In this document: positions 25,001 to 38,653 of the stretch, one piece after another | How the letters are laid out: every line of letters starts with the position of its first letter | Position numbering within the stretch: the first letter of the stretch is position 1 | Origin: Vitellaria paradoxa | Lineage: Eukaryota > Streptophyta > Magnoliopsida > Ericales > Sapotaceae | Assembly: GCA_019916065.1 (NCBI GenBank) | Contig: CM034233.1 | Span: 17,940,436-18,004,435 of the forward strand | Length of the DNA: 64,000 nt | Reading direction: 5' to 3' | Translations under genes and position numbers: made by a program | Notes under the pieces: generated by a model | Database searches by the model: none | What the model saw: the letters and a program-made list of their open reading frames with translations, nothing else | What the model was told of the DNA's origin: nothing

Positions 25001-28000
25001 ACATTATGACGATATCTACTATGGGTAAATAACAACCCTGTTATATTAATTGTTCAACTATATCATGGTTAATCACTCTATTCAGGACCTTTATTGGAAC
25101 TGAGCATGAGGGATTGGGCCAAATGGAGAGAAGAGAGGCTAGACGTGAGCAATTAAATGTTCATGTTGCAAGTTTGAAGTGATCCACTCCATTAACAACG
25201 ATCTTTCTTATGATTATGGGGTTGCATCTAATAAGTAAAAACGATTGTTTTTAAAATATTTTGATAGCAATCTTGGTGAAGAAATAGCAAAATGACATTA
25301 CCAATGGTCAATCCCTATTAATTGAGGAACTAAGATGATGTAGGACTGAAAGCAGGCCTAAACTATCGCATGACTTGCACTAAATGTTTTTAGGGGGGAA
25401 AAAAACAGTTCTTGCACTTAACAGCCCAAGCTTTTTGCTAGTCCACAGTACAGCAGTCAGATATCAAAACATGCATCATTTCACGTGGAAATCTAAATTA
25501 TTTCTCCACAAACTTCATGCATGCTTAAGTATAGGAATGCAACGTACTGAGAATCATTACAGGTTTTATAATCTGAAGTACTTGGTGCCCAAAAAAGCAT
25601 TGGCTAAAACAAGACTTAAAAGCATGAAAAAGTGGCATACCGCATTTTGCAATTGTGGTCGTGAAATTATTTCTTTGCTATAGATATGAAGATACTTTAA
25701 AAATTCCTTGTAAACATCAGAATTACTTAATCTTTCCTTCACTTTCTCCAAAAAGGCAAACTCTTGGCTGTACATATCTGCAATGAGTCAATGGCACTGA
25801 ATAAGGATGCAATTGAAAAAATATATATGCATGACTAAAAGGCTGAGCAACACGGGATAGCATACATACAAGTTCGGGGATTTAAAAAATTGTAACCAGA
25901 AATAAAACACAGCAAGCATTTTCAATAGGGTAATGAGCATGTCAGGTGCCAATACCAGTAGGCATGGACCTTTTTACACCAATGAGATCTAAATCTCCAC
26001 ACATTGAGACCTTTATGTGATACTCATGATCTTGATCCTAAAAATCTTGAAGGAAGCAGTATTTTTGTTGACTTTGATGTCTATGAAACCATTGACAAGC
26101 TTCATAGTCACAATTTGTAGATGACAATTAAGTTATCAAAGCATGAGCAAATTTCCAAGTGCAAAAATTTTCAGCAGCAAATAAGTACAGAGATTTTCTA
26201 CACATGAAGCCAATTTGAGCCCAAGGAGGTGTGTTCATGCATAACAACTCAATACCATGTACAAATGCAACCAGCAGAAGAGATGTACAAATCAACAGCG
26301 AAGAACAAGCATGCTAATGACAATTTCAGAATAGAATATGGAACATTCTAAATAAAACATATGTACGCCCAAAGAAATTAGCAAATTTATGAAAGAATCC
26401 CAGGAAAACAACTCCAGATATGAGTGCACATTACCACCCCTGATACTAAAGACTATTGGACTAAAAATTAAAAACAGAACTTTGACATCAGATAGAGTTT
26501 TAGAAGTAAAAAGAAAAGAATGCATCAGGTGACTTAGGTTACGTTTGGGAAGAAAAAGCTATAACCTTTCTGTAGTTGCTAGCCAAAATACTAGGTTTTT
26601 GTAGCTATCTTTTTAGCTTTACTTTTCATTTTGCGTACTTGCCCTTCATGGTTTAAAATAAGTCTAAACCGTAAAAAGGTAAATTTGGCCAATTTAGAAA
26701 AAGCCAAAAATCTAAAGCTACCAAAAGCTGAGAAGCTGGAGGGGTTCCCAAATGGTGTACGTGATAACTAAGTGAATCGACTTTTTTGTTTAATTATCAA
26801 TTTTAAGAAGTAGTTTTACTTCGTTAAAAGAAGAACTGCATTGATAAATTCAGCAATTATAAATTCAACAATTTTTTTTGATACTAGAGGCATCCCAACC
26901 AAACGTGGGAACTAAAGCAAGCCAATTCACAAGTAGTGGAATTACTCACTTTTCAAGGCATTTTTATCAACATAAGAGGATGAATTAGGATGCATCCCAA
27001 AATTCTCCACACCTTCCCCATCCTGGTATGATTGATCAGCAATGGAGCCTTCAATCCTATGAACAGATTTCCGTTTATGGGTGAGATGCTGCATTCCATC
27101 ATGCTCAGAGTCTTTATCATCTCGCACCAGTTCCTTTTGATCTCTATCTTTCCTTCTCTCCTTGTCTTTTTTGTCACTCCTCCGCTGCTCTTTGGCAGCT
27201 CTTAGCAGTGCTTTGTCACAGTCTAAATTTGGCCGGTCAATATTGAGGTCATGATTTGCATGTGAAATAATAGACTGGGAGGATTTTATAATGAGTGGGA
27301 TGTTAGATTGGATCATAAAAAAAGATGAGGGGGATAACACAGAAAATAAAAAAAATACAAATTATAGGGGAAATTACCTTTTCAACATGAATATGCCTCG
27401 ATGCAGGCAAGGGTGAGCTCCCATCACTATGTAAGAATATAGAATTCCTACCAGATGGAGCATGGGGAAGAGATGCTGCTGCTGAGGAATCAGGCAGAAA
27501 TTGTGTGAATGACAAAAGCAGGTCAGGGTGCTCACGGAAAAGAGTAGCAACCTGTAAATGCATGAATTTAATAATGAAACTCGAGTTTAGGGGGATGATT
27601 TCAGTGCCATATAAAAGAGGGGGAGTTCCATAGAGTAGATAGAAGTGATTCACATGAAAATGCAACAAACCTCCTGGTACACCTCAGTAATGGATTTGAG
27701 ACGATACTTGCTCAAAATGTCAATAAAAGCTTTATACACATGATCATCACCTTGAAACCTCGCCTGCAAGCAAAGCACTGCTTGATGAGTTCCTTTGAAG
27801 GAAATACGAAGCATAACACTTAATTACAGGGTGTCTACAGGGTGTTTGTCTTCACCTTAATTTCATAGACAAAATTGATTGCTTTTTCGAAATCAATAGG
27901 CTTCTTAACCGCAGGTGTATCATCCTCAGGTGGAAGGGTAATCTCATAGCCCTTGGGCAAAAAGGTATTGAAACCCAAAATTAGAGACCGATGCCCTTTA

Positions 28001-28525
28001 AACAATTCCTTCACTCTCCCTATGACACCAGCTGTGTCGATTCTACAAGCAAATAGACAATGTAACTTTGGGATCAATGAAATAGTTAGAACTAAACTTG
28101 GATTCTTCAAAAGTACAAGAAAGAACAAATGCTCAAACCTTTGAGCCTTGAAATCTTTCATAACTTCAAGGAACACATCATATTTGTCCCTTCTGTCTTC
28201 AAATATATCCTTGACTGCCTTGAGGTAAGCCAATGCTTCATTTGTTGTTAATGTCTGTTCGCTCGCTCCACCCATCATCAGAGGTTGCCTGGAGCTACAT
28301 TACCCGAAAATTTTAAACCAAGATAATTATCAATTCCTTGTATAGATTAATGCTCAGGTGACAGCTTTCTCGTGAAAAATAGTGAGAGAGTTGAGAAACA
28401 AGCAGACCAAAAAAAAAAAATAGAGAGACGAGAAGGAAAGAAAGGACTAACGATTCGGCGCGAGAGGAGACGATGGGCCGTTTGAGTTGAGAACCAATGT
28501 ACAATTCATCTCTAGGCCTCTTCAT
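19077..28525 (-). CDS. SNL: SIN3-like paired amphipathic helix transcriptional corepressor (SNL3/SNL4 type), complete
   Basis: Nuclear scaffold that recruits histone deacetylases to repress genes. Twenty exons, all GT-AG with consistent phase (minus strand): 28525-28452, 28294-28139, 28042-27856, 27763-27671, 27551-27378, 27274-26950, 25777-25641, 24976-24901, 24766-24731, 24514-24237, 24145-23991, 23642-23515, 23429-23175, 21795-20789, 20686-20586, 20503-20365, 20268-20119, 20000-19840, 19472-19361, 19232-19077. They predict about 1,299 residues, close to the roughly 1,330 usual in Arabidopsis. PAH1 lies at about 44-112, PAH2 at 122-198, PAH3 at 338-408, and the HDAC-interacting domain at about 489-590 ([27 protein letters not shown]). 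An acidic stretch lies near 900-985, and the Sin3 C-terminal region runs from about 1010 ([16 protein letters not shown]) to the end. The start MKRPRDE fits the family; an in-frame ATG at 28594 exists but is less typical. The neighbour ISE2 points to the SNL4 orthologue group. Confidence 0.95.
26537..26760. mobile_element. MITE-like inverted-end element in SNL intron 6
   Basis: The left end GGTTACGTTTGGGAA and right end TTCCCAAATGGTGTAC are inverted and enclose a short non-coding stretch with inverted AGCTTTT/AAAAGCT-like arms. It lies in the intron between exons 26950 and 25777 of SNL. The target duplication is not clear. Confidence 0.55.
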
Positions 28526-28900
28526 CTCTGTAATTAACTCTTGATCTTCAAGAAACCGCGCCTTGTCCGGACTTAAAACCCCAGTTAGAATCACAATCCT
28601 AGCAAAAACACAACTCGCTCATTCAACACTAGATCTGATAACACACGGGAAAAAAAAAACACAAACACCACAATTTCCGATTCAATCCAAACTTCCGAAC
28701 ACATCACCAACAAAGCACATATTTTGAACCGCCCAAAAAAAGAGAAACAAAGACATTAGCAATTTACAATACATTACTTGAAGATAAAGCAACGGGAGGA
28801 GAAGCGAAGATTAAAAATAGGAAACACAACGAGTCGGCGACCAGCAAACGTGAAACGGAGAAGAGTTTGAACTTTGTGTAACTGTACGTATATCATATCG

Positions 28901-28933
<33 letters not shown>

Positions 28934-29974
28934 GTATAACGCTGGTTTGGAAACACAATCCTATTCGGTCTATGATTGTATGCGAATTTTTTTAACACGT
29001 GTATTTTTTTTGAAGTATCATATGTTATTAATTATAATTATATTATTATCATTAAATTAAAAAATAGTGGTTATTTATCACTATCCCTTAATATTTAAAT
29101 TCCATCTGAATTCTACGTTAATTATTAAAGATATTCATAAAAAATTTTATTTATTAGGTGTTTCACATAAAAAATTTTATTTTTTTGAGTTAAATATCAC
29201 TTAATATATATATATATGTATAAAGCAATTTTGGAAATGCAATTATGCTCTGTGTATCCAATTTAGTCTAGGATTATATACGAATTTTTTAGCACGTCTA
29301 GGTTAAAGTGTTATATTATTACTATTAAACAAAAAAATACTACTTATTTACATTGATCATTATCCCTTAATATTTAAATTTATCTAAATTTTAGATCAAC
29401 TAGTAAAGATATCTTAATGAAATCTAAATTTTATTAGGATTAATTCAAGAAATCTATTTAGTATAAGGATCATTCATATAATAATTCTATTTTATTTTTT
29501 ATTCGGATAAATTTAAGAAGTCTATTCAGTATCAATATTTATTTTTTAATACAAGAACTTTATTGTATTTTTTATTCAGATAAACCTAAGAACTCCATTT
29601 AGTATATGAGTCATTCATATATTAATTTTATATCCTGATTATTCTAAAATCTATTATTATATAATTTTTTCATATAAGAATCGTATTATACTTTCTAATT
29701 AAAAATAATCTAAGAAGTTTATTTATTATACAAGTATTTCACATAAGAATTCCATTTTGTTTTTCATCTGACAGGGTTTGATAAATAATTAAAGATACCA
29801 TGTGGACAAGACTACTTATTTTCTTTATATTTTTCATTCAATTACATTCATTATCTATTTAAGTTTCAAATTAAAAAACATAATAGAATTCCAAGCCAAC
29901 TCATTTTAATTCAAATAAAATAATAGTCATCTAGGTGGTGTCAATTATTTATCATCATCATCATCATCATCATT
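28526..29974. other. SNL upstream region and AT-rich intergenic DNA
   Basis: Bases 28526 to about 28900 should hold the SNL 5' leader and promoter. A leader intron is possible, since TTACAG stands just before the start codon on the minus strand. A perfect TA microsatellite occupies 28908-28933. The rest is AT-rich with repeated short motifs and ends in an ATC microsatellite at about 29951-29973. No gene is seen. Confidence 0.6.
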
Positions 29975-30434
29975 CAGTGACAGATTTAGGATTTTATTAC
30001 AGTGGGGTCAAGCTGATAAATAAAGGCAGTATACTTGACTTATAAGCAATCTGTTTTGAGAGATATATTTTATGGGGGTAAAAGGACAAAAATACTTCAA
30101 AAATTATATTATTTTCTAAATAAATTTTACTTTCGATGGAGGTAAAACTTGTAAATTGCTTGAGGTATAGGGGTAATTTGTTTTGAAAGATATATTTTAT
30201 AAGGGTAAAAATATAAAAATATCTAAAAAATTATATTATTTTTTAAAGAAATTTTGCTTCCAGTTGGGGCAAAACTTATAAATTGTTTAAATTATAAAGA
30301 CAATTTATTTTGAAAGATATATTTTATAAGGGCAAACATACAAAAATATCTCAAAAATTATACTATTTTCTACGTAAGTTTTACTTTCAGTGGGGTCAAT
30401 TGACTCCCCTTACTCCTATATGCATCCGCCCATG
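29975..30434. mobile_element. hAT-like non-autonomous element with an internal triplicated unit
   Basis: The ends CAGTGACAGAT and (reverse) CATGGGCGGAT are imperfect inverted repeats. The flanks TCATCATT and CCATCATC agree at six of eight positions, though the left one is in a microsatellite. Inside are three imperfect tandem copies of a unit of about 126 bp starting near 30051, 30178 and 30304 (core GATATATTTTATAAGGG). This resembles common plant elements that start CAGNGGCGGAT. There is no coding capacity. Confidence 0.6.
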
Positions 30435-33400
30435 CCATCATCAGCATGGGTCATTGTTATTAGAAATAAATAAAAAAGATTAAATAAATAATATGAATTC
30501 ATTTGAAATTATTTGATTTACGGTTCAAAAGTATACATTGTTTTGGTCTTATAAATAATTGTTTTATAAAATTATATTTGAGGTTTCTTTATTAATATAA
30601 AGATTGATTAAAAAAATATAATATTATTGTTTACGTAACCCTATATCCCACTAAATAAATATATTATTTTATTACCTATATATTCCATGCCCCTAAATAT
30701 GTAAGCAAGATAAGTGGCCTATTTGAAAGTGTAGTGATGTTTTTGCGCAATTATATTTATCTTCTTTGAATTTTTCGGTACTAACTATTATCCTAGAAAT
30801 AGGTGAAATAATAACTATCTATATAAATGTATATACATAAATATAGGTGCTTTGGAGATCTAAATAGCTTCTGTGTATTTATAATATTTTTATTTATTTT
30901 GTTATTTATGCATCCTCAATTTCTCAGTTCTATGGTTATAGTGGAAAATTGGCCCGAGTTAAGGATGTCTGGGATGTAATGGGCCTATTTTGGCCCATCT
31001 ATTAGCTCACAACATTCAGCCCAATGCAGGCAAGAGGGGCCGTTTGGGTATGATCGAAAACCTACTCAGTGTCAACTGATAACCCACTTCAAGTTAGAAG
31101 TAGCGCACGAGGTGACGACTAAAGTGCCTGGAAGATGTTGATTTCAACACAGGGTTCGGAAAAAAAGTTTGGTTGGTAAAGATGTACAAACTAACTTCTA
31201 TCAATTATTTATTTATTATTATTTTAAATACTCGAGGTATTTATTTGTGCGCATCTTGTTTAATTCCTAAAATTTAAATTAATAATCGGATAATTCTTCC
31301 AGTAATCTTAAGAGATTCAAACTAATGAGCACTGAAAAAAAAAAAAAAAAAAAAACTCAAACTAAAATTTTACTAGTTGGGCAATTCCTCAAAGTTGACT
31401 TCTGTCAAACTATGGTCCGCAAAATTGATGTAGATTCTACCAAACAAGCTGTCTAGTTATGTCAAGAACCGCAACCTTTTCTTTTGTCCAATTCGCAAAG
31501 TTACAACACGCTTCTAATGAGACCCAGAATTCTCTCAAGGGCCACTTCAATCGAGCCCCAAAGTTTGGGCCAAGACACGTGAGATGCTCTGCCCAGAAAC
31601 ATCTGAGCTTGGTCAGCAAATACAAAAAGTTGGGCCAAGCAATCATTCATATCTCATGCGTTTCTTGGAGCACTACTGCACATCGGCTGCCGAAGTGCTC
31701 CCACGCTAGACGGGAAAGAATTATTAGCCACTATTCTAAACCGATAAACTTGCACCTATAAACCTCTTCAAAGCTTGTAAATAATTTAGGGGTCATCGGT
31801 TTATTTTTTTTATTTTTTATTTTGAACTCATTTTTTATTTTGTATTTTTAAAAATAAAAAAATAGTTGTGTTTTCAAAATTTACTTTTGAAAATTAAAAA
31901 TGAGTTTACACATGAAATGAAAAATGATAAAAAGTTATTTTGAGAGTTTTTAACAAAAAATAAGAAAAATCTCAAAATAAGGAAAACAAAACATTTTCTA
32001 TTTTTTAGTTTAGAGATTTTTAACACATAAAATAAAAATAGAAAAGTAAACCAAATACCACCTTATTTTTTGAAATTTACGCCTTTCTAATTATGAATTA
32101 TCGAGTAATTAAACATAATTTTAAAGTAAAAAAAATAAAAGGGATTAAACACAAATTTTTATGAGAAAAACTCTTTTCAAATAAGGAAGAAAAAATTCTT
32201 AGGCCAAAAGAATCAAAATTTTTATTATACACAAACATTTATAAAGAGAACCATAATAGTTTATATAATCTATTCTTACAAATCTTATTGCACCGATAAC
32301 AGTGGACGCCGTTTCCTACACACAAAGTAGATTCTTCACCCATAATTGATGAACAACACGTTCACGCCTTCGAATATTTTCGAAGAACCCATGTACAACT
32401 GTTTCAAAAGTTTGGGAGAAAGTTGCTATTTTATAAAATATTAACGTAATTCAATTTTCATATTATTACATAGTTCCCTATTGCAATATTTCTAAAATTT
32501 TTGAGGGAAACTTTTTTAACTTCCTTCAGTACGAGGAAACTTTTTTAAGATAATTTTAACTTCTTTAATAATTAGGAAACTTTTCCAACTTATATCTTGT
32601 ACAAGTTTTAAATCATTATTTTATTTACTAATTTTTTTAATTACAAATACAAACTTAACAACTTTATAATCATTATTAAATTTTATTTTATTTTTACCCC
32701 CCTTTAACTATCTATTTATGTAGAGAAAATAAATATAACCACACATATATTGCTTGTGCACTACTTATAATCTTATTATCATATATATGATTTCAGTAAT
32801 TTTAACATTAATTAATACTGAGTAATAAATACTGAAATTGCATAAATAGTTGTCCAATGAGCTTGGGATTCTGACCAGCCGGGCCTCAAATTAAGGGGAC
32901 ACGAAATCTAGTTAGTCATATTCAAAGATTTCTTGAATAGATCCGTCCATTAATTAGGTGGTATCTACCTAGCTAGGTTTTGCTAGTCAGTGTTCTTCCT
33001 ATTTTTTAATTATTTATTTACTCCCCCAAGACTTTCAAAAAATATTTAAAAAAATCTGCATTATCTGATGAACATTATTGGCTTCGCGAGATCAATGATT
33101 AATGGTGAGCTAGCTAAAATATCAAAATATATATGCATGAAACCATGTAACTAATTAAGCTATTAATCAATTTGATTATTTAATAAAATACAATTAAACA
33201 CTCTACCCAGTTGGGAGAGAAGATGACAAAACGCCAGTCCATTTCCATTCTGCCGCTTTCATCTGTGGCTAGCTAGCTGTCGACCTGATGATCATATTTG
33301 TACATGCATATAAATATGTATTTATACAACAAGGACACAGCCACCCTTATGTATGGAAGGATGAGTAGTCTAGCTAGCAGTTCTATTGCCTTAGAGAGGT

Positions 33401-34539
33401 CCCCCACATGGCCCCATTAATCCTCCAAATGGTAAGAAAACCCATTTTCTATTTATTTCCCCGCGGGGAAATATCCTCAGTGATTACTCTTATCATGTTC
33501 TTGTCATACAAACTTACATTTTCACCCCCATCTGTGTGTGTATATACATATATATATATATATATATATAATTTTGTTTTATTACTTCTTTATCCTCTCT
33601 TCTCTGCGTAATTCACAATTTTTTTTAATTCTGAAGGCGATTAGAGCAACAAAAAGTAAAAATTTGATAAAAATTATGAATTCGTAATTTATACATCGTA
33701 ATAAAAAGTAAAAAATTTTTAATAATTTTTATCACTCTAAACAGAACTTCTATTTCATTAGAAAAAAAATTTTGTTCAAACTTTATCAAGAACTATTTTT
33801 ATATTGATTAATTGTCCCCAAAGAAAATTAGACCAAAATACACACACGAGATTTTCATATAAGGGTGGCTCATAAAAAAAAGAAAAAATTTAAATTAGTG
33901 CGTTGTTTTATTATATGATGGTGCAGTACTCTTATGTAATAATTTATCGAGTCTAAAATAATTTTTTAGATTGCGCCACTTGTACGTCACAATCTCGGTC
34001 AATTCAATGATGATTTGCGTAAGTTTGTTCTTTAGAGCGAAACGCATAACAATCCACGGATTAAGCATTCCAAAATCTTGGAATCGGACTGCATATATGG
34101 CACTTTTTCAAAGGAAGGTATTGCATTCCATTAACCATGGCTGGCCTGACAATGACAGGCGGAGCTGGCAGCTCATCAATAAGTTTGTCAGACCATAAAA
34201 TTTACCCCGATAGAATTTTAGTGCAGCGCTAGAGCACATTAAAGGTTGGTTTAGATAGTAAAAAGGTTAACTTTTTTCAGTTAACAGCTTTTAATTATTA
34301 ATTGGTTATTAAAAAATTAATTTTTTGTATTTAAGAAAAGAAAAAAAATTAATTTTTTAGTAATTAATTTTTTAGATATATATATATATTAATGTTCCAT
34401 TCCACCCATGTATATATATATATATATATATTGAAAACAATATATAACCAAAAAATAAAGTAAAATATCGCTTTAAAGTATGATAGCCAGCTAGTAGGTA
34501 AGCTTGAAAACCTAATTCCCAACTTTTGCCAAACAATAC

Positions 34540-34570
<31 letters not shown>

Positions 34571-34783
34571 CTTCAACTATCGTCAGATATTTTTCTTTTC
34601 ATGTTACAACTGTTCTCTATATACTAAAGAAATAACGCAAACTAATTTGTATTATACTATATGCGTGTGTGTACGCTAAAAGCTATTGTTATATATCATC
34701 TTAATTTTAATTTATCTCCAAAGTCTTATTATTTGATACTTTCACATGATTAAATCAATAATGGAAGGCCAGATTTCCAATAC

Positions 34784-34815
<32 letters not shown>

Positions 34816-37141
34816 TATGCCAATATTATAATTTCCCCTAGTTTATATGATTGCTTCTTGACTAAAACATGGGATATAGATAAGAAAGCCTGGTCTGTCG
34901 AGGTATTTGAATAACAAGTGGCCTTTCCCTTCCTTTGAGATGGAAGAAGTTAAAAAACATTCCATGATTGTTCTGCAAGATCCATGTGAGAAAGAGTTGT
35001 CAAAGGGGGACATGTATACACACACACACTCACACACACACACATATATATATATAGAGTACTGACATAGCATGCATGTCTATAAATTAACACGGCAGTG
35101 AAGATGATGAAAGAGCCTCTGCCTTATTTGAATATATGGGCCCTGTATCAGTTTTTTTGCCGGGCCGTATATAACATCACACGGCCCTAACAATCCAAAT
35201 AGTACTGAAAATTAACCTATACGTACGTACATATATACAAATATATATATATATATATATTCTATTTTTAGGTTGGGGAGGGGGTTTGTTTATCATATGT
35301 GTAAGTAAATCAATAACTAAACTAGCTTTGTATTCATAGAATCATAGTGGGTGATAAGTGGCAAGTGTTTATTCCACAGCTACCTTGTACGTACAGGTGT
35401 TTTGACCTGTAAAGGAGGGTAATAGCTTGAAAATTTTTTAGCTTTTACGAGCGATAACAAGTCAATTAGTTGCATGTTAGGAATTTTAGGCCTTGTTTGG
35501 CATATAAAAAAAAATTAAAAATCATCAAAATCTATTAAAATTCATTAATTTTCTCAAATTAAAATTTGTCACGTATTATTTTTATATCAAATTTTTATAC
35601 TTTTATTGTACTTTTTCTTAACTAAACACCCCTTAGTCCTGCTTTATATATAATATATATCATGGGCTTGTGAACTTGTATTAACATTAATATGTTATTT
35701 GGTGCTCCTCAAGTATGTCTTCTTGGCTATTGAATATAATTGGCTCCATGTTTAGGCATCAAATCCCAAATAAATATATTATTTGGGATATAAGTAAATA
35801 AATATTAAATTTTATTTTATGAATAAAATAAAATAAGTTATTAGGTCTCAAAAGGAAAAGTGCCCTACAATAACTTTAAAATAGAAACCTACTTAATTAT
35901 TAAAGGCGTAGATATCACCCATAATGAGAAACAAAAATTAATAAAATTTCTCCTATCATTACTAACTCATAGACGGCTACTTAAGTTGAAGATTTCACAA
36001 GTGTTAAAAATAATAAAAAATTAAATAAAATTACAATGGTAAAATCTCCTCTAAGAACAATGGCAGTAGTTTAGCATCTTAAAATGTTTGAAGAATTATT
36101 TTTAAATAAAAAATTTTGAAATATTTTGTACTTAGTAAAAAAAAATATATTTCTATAATATATTTTTTCTTAGTAAAAAAATTATATTTTATAAAAAAAA
36201 CAATTAATATATATTTCCTATTTAATAGTTATTCTTATCCCTATATATATCTATCAAAAATTTGGAAAAAAAAAATTTCACACGTATTGTGTGTGCACCC
36301 AGGTCTAATATATATATAAGTGACATCCATTGCAAATTACACAAGTGTGGCACAAATTCAGTGAGATAGAGTACGTGGTCCAGCAGCAGTCAATAATTTT
36401 CTAACTTAGTTTTTAGGTTTGGCCAAGGATGTCCAATTTCAATTAATACAAACATGCCATGTATGTTGTTGAAGTTTGTTTGAATGTAAAATAATTTTAA
36501 TTAATTTTTTAAAATTTTTTTAAAAATAAATAAATGTGTTTCTTTAAAAAACATTTTAGGGGGTTTTGTTTATTTCTGTCTAAGATATTTTTTTAAAAAA
36601 AATACATTTTTCAAAAATAAATAATGGAGCATCGATATAAAATATTTTTTAAAAATACATTTATTCATATTCTTTAAAAATATTTTTTAAACAAATGAAT
36701 AAATATAAATTTTTAAAAATTATTTTAAATTAAAACAAACAAAAGCCGAAACAAATTTAGCAGGACCAATATTGATGGGGAAACTCAAATCATAGGAATG
36801 GGTCCAAGTTAGCCAGCCTCACCGGGTGAAACCAATCAGATAGGGTCCGAACAGGGACAACTCACGCAACCTCTCACGTGAGTGACAAGTGACTATCCCC
36901 AACCCAAGTATATACATGGAGAATGTCTTTTCTTTTGTAATATTATTGTGGGCGAGGCCATCCCATGGCTTATCCTTCGGCCCCTATAGCTACTAGAACC
37001 AAAATTAATGAAAATTTATATAATAAGGGATAATTGTTGATGGGATGGTTGTCCTAAGTGAAAAGGGGAGGGGGAGGTTCTGATTGGGATTGGGAGAGGA
37101 GGAAGTAACCATACCTTACATGGGTATCATGCTAGTATATG
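30435..37141. other. Gene-poor AT-rich intergenic region
   Basis: No gene is supported here. It holds one family A MITE (31789-32062), a MITE-like stretch at about 35493-35640 and one at 33636-33750, and many TA runs (33545, 34410, 34538, 34785, 35045, 35240). Moderately complex islands near 31030-31780, 33220-33480, 34840-35000 and 36760-36950 show no recognisable product. Confidence 0.55.
31789..32062. mobile_element. Tourist-like MITE, family A copy 2
   Basis: Left end GGGGTCATCGGTTTA, right end AAACCAAATACCACC, flanked by TTA at 31786-31788 and 32063-32065. It has the same T-rich then A-rich interior as the copies at 4825 and 43513. Confidence 0.72.
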
Positions 37142-37694
37142 TAGGGGTGGATCCAAGACTTTTGGTAAGGGGGTACCGGGTACTTAAGAAAAAGATAATG
37201 AGTAACCTTAGGGTTAGGAATAAAAGAGAAACAATGTCACTTTTAGGGAGAGTTAGAATTATTTATGAATATTAAATCGGTGAATATACTTTTTATAGCA
37301 TAATGGTTCAACTGATTTTTTTAGAGGCACAGGAGATTTAGTATGGATATCTCTTATTACCAAAAAAATATAATTATTATTAAGTTTTATTATTTATAAA
37401 ATTTATTATGTTATATATTATATTTTTTTGATATTATACACAAAAGTACTCAATAGTATAGGAGGAGAATGTATTTTATTTTACAAAAAATACTTAGATT
37501 TAGTTTTTATAAACTTCTTTTATGTTGAAAAAATTTGAGTTAACATTAATTTTTTTTAACAAAGTCAATATATTCTAATTTTAAATTAATTTAATTCTTT
37601 TAATAAAGGTAAAAAGTTAAGAATATTTTAACAATTTTACATCTAAAATCAAAGGGTGACTTGCCCTCCTTGCCTTAATGTAACTTCGGCCCTA
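37142..37694. mobile_element. hAT-like non-autonomous element
   Basis: The ends TAGGGG... and ...GGCCCTA are inverted. The flanks are AGTATATG (37134-37141) and GGTATATG (37695-37702), matching at seven of eight bases, as expected for an 8-bp hAT target duplication. The terminal text GGTGGATCC and TTGCCCTCCTTGCC resembles other plant GGCGGA-type elements. The 553-bp interior is AT-rich with no transposase frame. Confidence 0.65.
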
Positions 37695-38469
37695 GGTATA
37701 TGATATGATCGATGCCCATGCTCTTCGTCATGGTTTAAATTTCTTCCATACCCTTGAAAGTCGTACACAAATTAACCCCCCCTGCATGTGAAGGTGTCAC
37801 CCTAGAAGGAAAACACACATGCAGTCATTACAAACATTGCGCAAGTTCACTGGCTTTGGTCACATTTCCAGCGACCTCCCTCATGTGAATGCACAGCCCC
37901 CCTTAAAAGTCCAGTTTATGACATGAATGGGGTCTTTGCCTTTGAGTCAACCGACACGTTGTTTGAACCTATATAACACCAACCTCCCCACCCCCAAAAT
38001 CTCTATTTTCGACATCTCCTGCTATGGCTTCTCCGGACCCCTCTCTCTCTCTATATATATATATATATAACTCTCTCTCTCTCTCTCTGTCTACCCATAT
38101 CCCTGTGGAAAATTGTGATTAGCACCCCTTATTTTTTTTTTCTTTTCTTTTTTTTTTTCCAAGATTTATGCATGATTATTCTAAAAATTTATTGATAAAA
38201 CCTGGCAGTTGAGATTTCTTTTATTAGGCTTAGCAGGGGTCCGCCGAAATCTAAAATCGGGAATAATCAATTATCACATCACATCTGATCTGATAATATT
38301 TATATAGTATAACTACAATATATATATCATAAAGTTGTATTATTGGATCGGAAATGCGTATATTCATATTTAGATCTGTTAAGTATCGAGTAATCATATC
38401 CGATTCTTGCTGGCTGGGTAAATAAATTTAAAAGAAAAATGATAATATTCTTGAAACCATTCCTGGCAT

Positions 38470-38653
38470 GTACTAAAGGACAGTCCGGTACACGAACCTC
38501 TACCCTTGCGCAAGGTTTGGAGAAAGATTGGATCAGAAAAATCTACTGTACGCAATCTTACTTTATATTTACAAAAGACTATTTTCACGACTCGAATCTG
38601 TAATCTTAGGTCACACAGCGACAACTTTTACCGTTACGCCAAAATTTCCTCCC
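38470..38653 (-). mobile_element. Au-SINE-like element, near full length
   Basis: The minus strand reads GGCGTAACGGTAAA (RNA polymerase III box A region), then AGATTCGAGTCGTG (box B), then AGTAAGATTGCGTACAGTAG, then a 3' part GTGTACCGGACTGTCC. That order and spacing match the Au SINE family known from many flowering plants. It is diverged, so old. Ends are approximate. Confidence 0.78.

Noticed and set aside
30051..30420. Regular repeats considered as a CRISPR-like array
   Set aside because: The units are contiguous imperfect tandem copies of about 126 bp without unique spacers, in a plant nuclear context.
31437..31761. Overlapping open frames on both strands (about 69 and 100 residues)
   Set aside because: No recognised domain and no gene context; they overlap each other on opposite strands.
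34843..35073. Open frames on both strands around a moderately complex island
   Set aside because: The two strands look equally plausible, one includes a CA microsatellite, and no known protein was recognised.
35366..35400. ATTCCACAGCTACCTTG resembles the start of miR396 (TTCCACAGCTTTCTTG)
   Set aside because: Two mismatches in the key region, and no complementary arm (an AAGCTGTGGAA-like sequence) was found nearby to form a hairpin.
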